From assembly GCA_002396485.1 (NCBI GenBank), contig DGXZ01000087.1:74865-89472 (forward strand): DNA of 14,608 nt, given 5' to 3'. Shown one piece after another: positions 14,439 through 14,608 of this stretch. Within the stretch, counting starts at the first letter, position 1; each line of letters begins with the position of its first letter. The DNA is from Spartobacteria bacterium UBA5019 (GTDB lineage Bacteria > Verrucomicrobiota > Verrucomicrobiia > Chthoniobacterales > Terrimicrobiaceae). Under the pieces are notes generated by a model that did no database searches, was not told the origin of the DNA, and saw only the letters and a program-made list of their open reading frames with translations. Position numbers and translations under genes: made by a program.

Positions 14439-14608
14439 TTAGCGCAGACCTTCAATAGCGCCACGAATATCCGCCTCTCTGACCGCATCGGATACGAACG
14501 CATCACCTAATTTGCGAAGAAGAACAAAACGAATGCACCCGGCAGCGAATTTTTTATCCTTCTTCAGCGCGGAAAAAATGGCATCGGTTTCAATCAACCC
14601 GGCCACCG
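14439..14608 (-). CDS. aroB: 3-dehydroquinate synthase, C-terminal end (partial)
   Basis: The last 55 codons and stop of a minus-strand gene whose start lies beyond the window. The visible residues include a helix with ALKKDKKFAAGCIRFVLLRK, then LGDAFVSDAVREADI and a final helix ending EGLR. This DKK...G.IRFVLL..(I/L)G.A.V...V pattern is the standard end of 3-dehydroquinate synthase, which converts DAHP to 3-dehydroquinate in the shikimate pathway. With only the C-terminus available, the NAD- and metal-binding residues cannot be checked. It is the first visible gene of the minus-strand run toward ileS-lspA. Confidence 0.82.
   Translation of the reverse strand, partial: VAGLIETDAIFSALKKDKKFAAGCIRFVLLRKLGDAFVSDAVREADIRGAIEGLR

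Noticed and set aside
1..14608. CRISPR array, insertion sequence, toxin-antitoxin or defence genes
   Set aside because: No regularly spaced repeats, transposase, terminal inverted repeats or defence-type domains were seen on either strand.

Overview
The window looks like a housekeeping stretch of a bacterial chromosome of moderately high GC. Verrucomicrobiota, or another member of the PVC group, is the best guess. The main reason is the 2-oxoglutarate dehydrogenase E2 (SucB): it has no E3-binding domain and resembles the chlamydial-type enzyme as I remember it. The IleRS, ClpB and YbgC-type sequences are also compatible. This is an inference without a database search. Both tRNAs carry an encoded CCA, and no clear Shine-Dalgarno sequence precedes most starts.

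Layout. (1) Positions 1-936 hold the 3' end of a probable tRNA-Gly, a small bacterial PH-domain gene (minus strand) with an uncertain N-terminus, and about 485 nt of non-coding spacer rich in hairpins and repeat-like sequence. (2) clpB (minus) and yggS (plus) diverge from a short 77-nt spacer. (3) sucA-sucB-mscL form a tight plus-strand cluster with gaps of 12 and 8 nt. They encode E1 and E2 of 2-oxoglutarate dehydrogenase and a large-conductance mechanosensitive channel. The E3 gene (lpd) is not in the window. (4) A 675-nt gap between mscL and lspA contains tRNA-Ser(UGA) on the minus strand, with apparently non-coding DNA on both sides. (5) A minus-strand cluster runs aroB (partial) > secreted protein of unknown function > hotdog acyl-CoA thioesterase > ileS > lspA. 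ileS and lspA overlap by 4 nt (ATGA).

How the genes work together. SucA and SucB are successive subunits of one complex in the TCA cycle. ClpB and YggS are general proteostasis and PLP-homeostasis proteins. IleS and LspA are a classic translationally coupled pair. AroB belongs to the shikimate pathway. I found no defence system, CRISPR array, intact mobile element or secondary-metabolite locus, and no convincing new multi-gene system. The points most worth a second look are the E3-binding-domain-less SucB, the unknown secreted protein beside ileS, the PH-domain gene with a replaced or degraded N-terminus next to a repeat-littered spacer, an orphan terminator-like hairpin, and the general lack of Shine-Dalgarno sequences.
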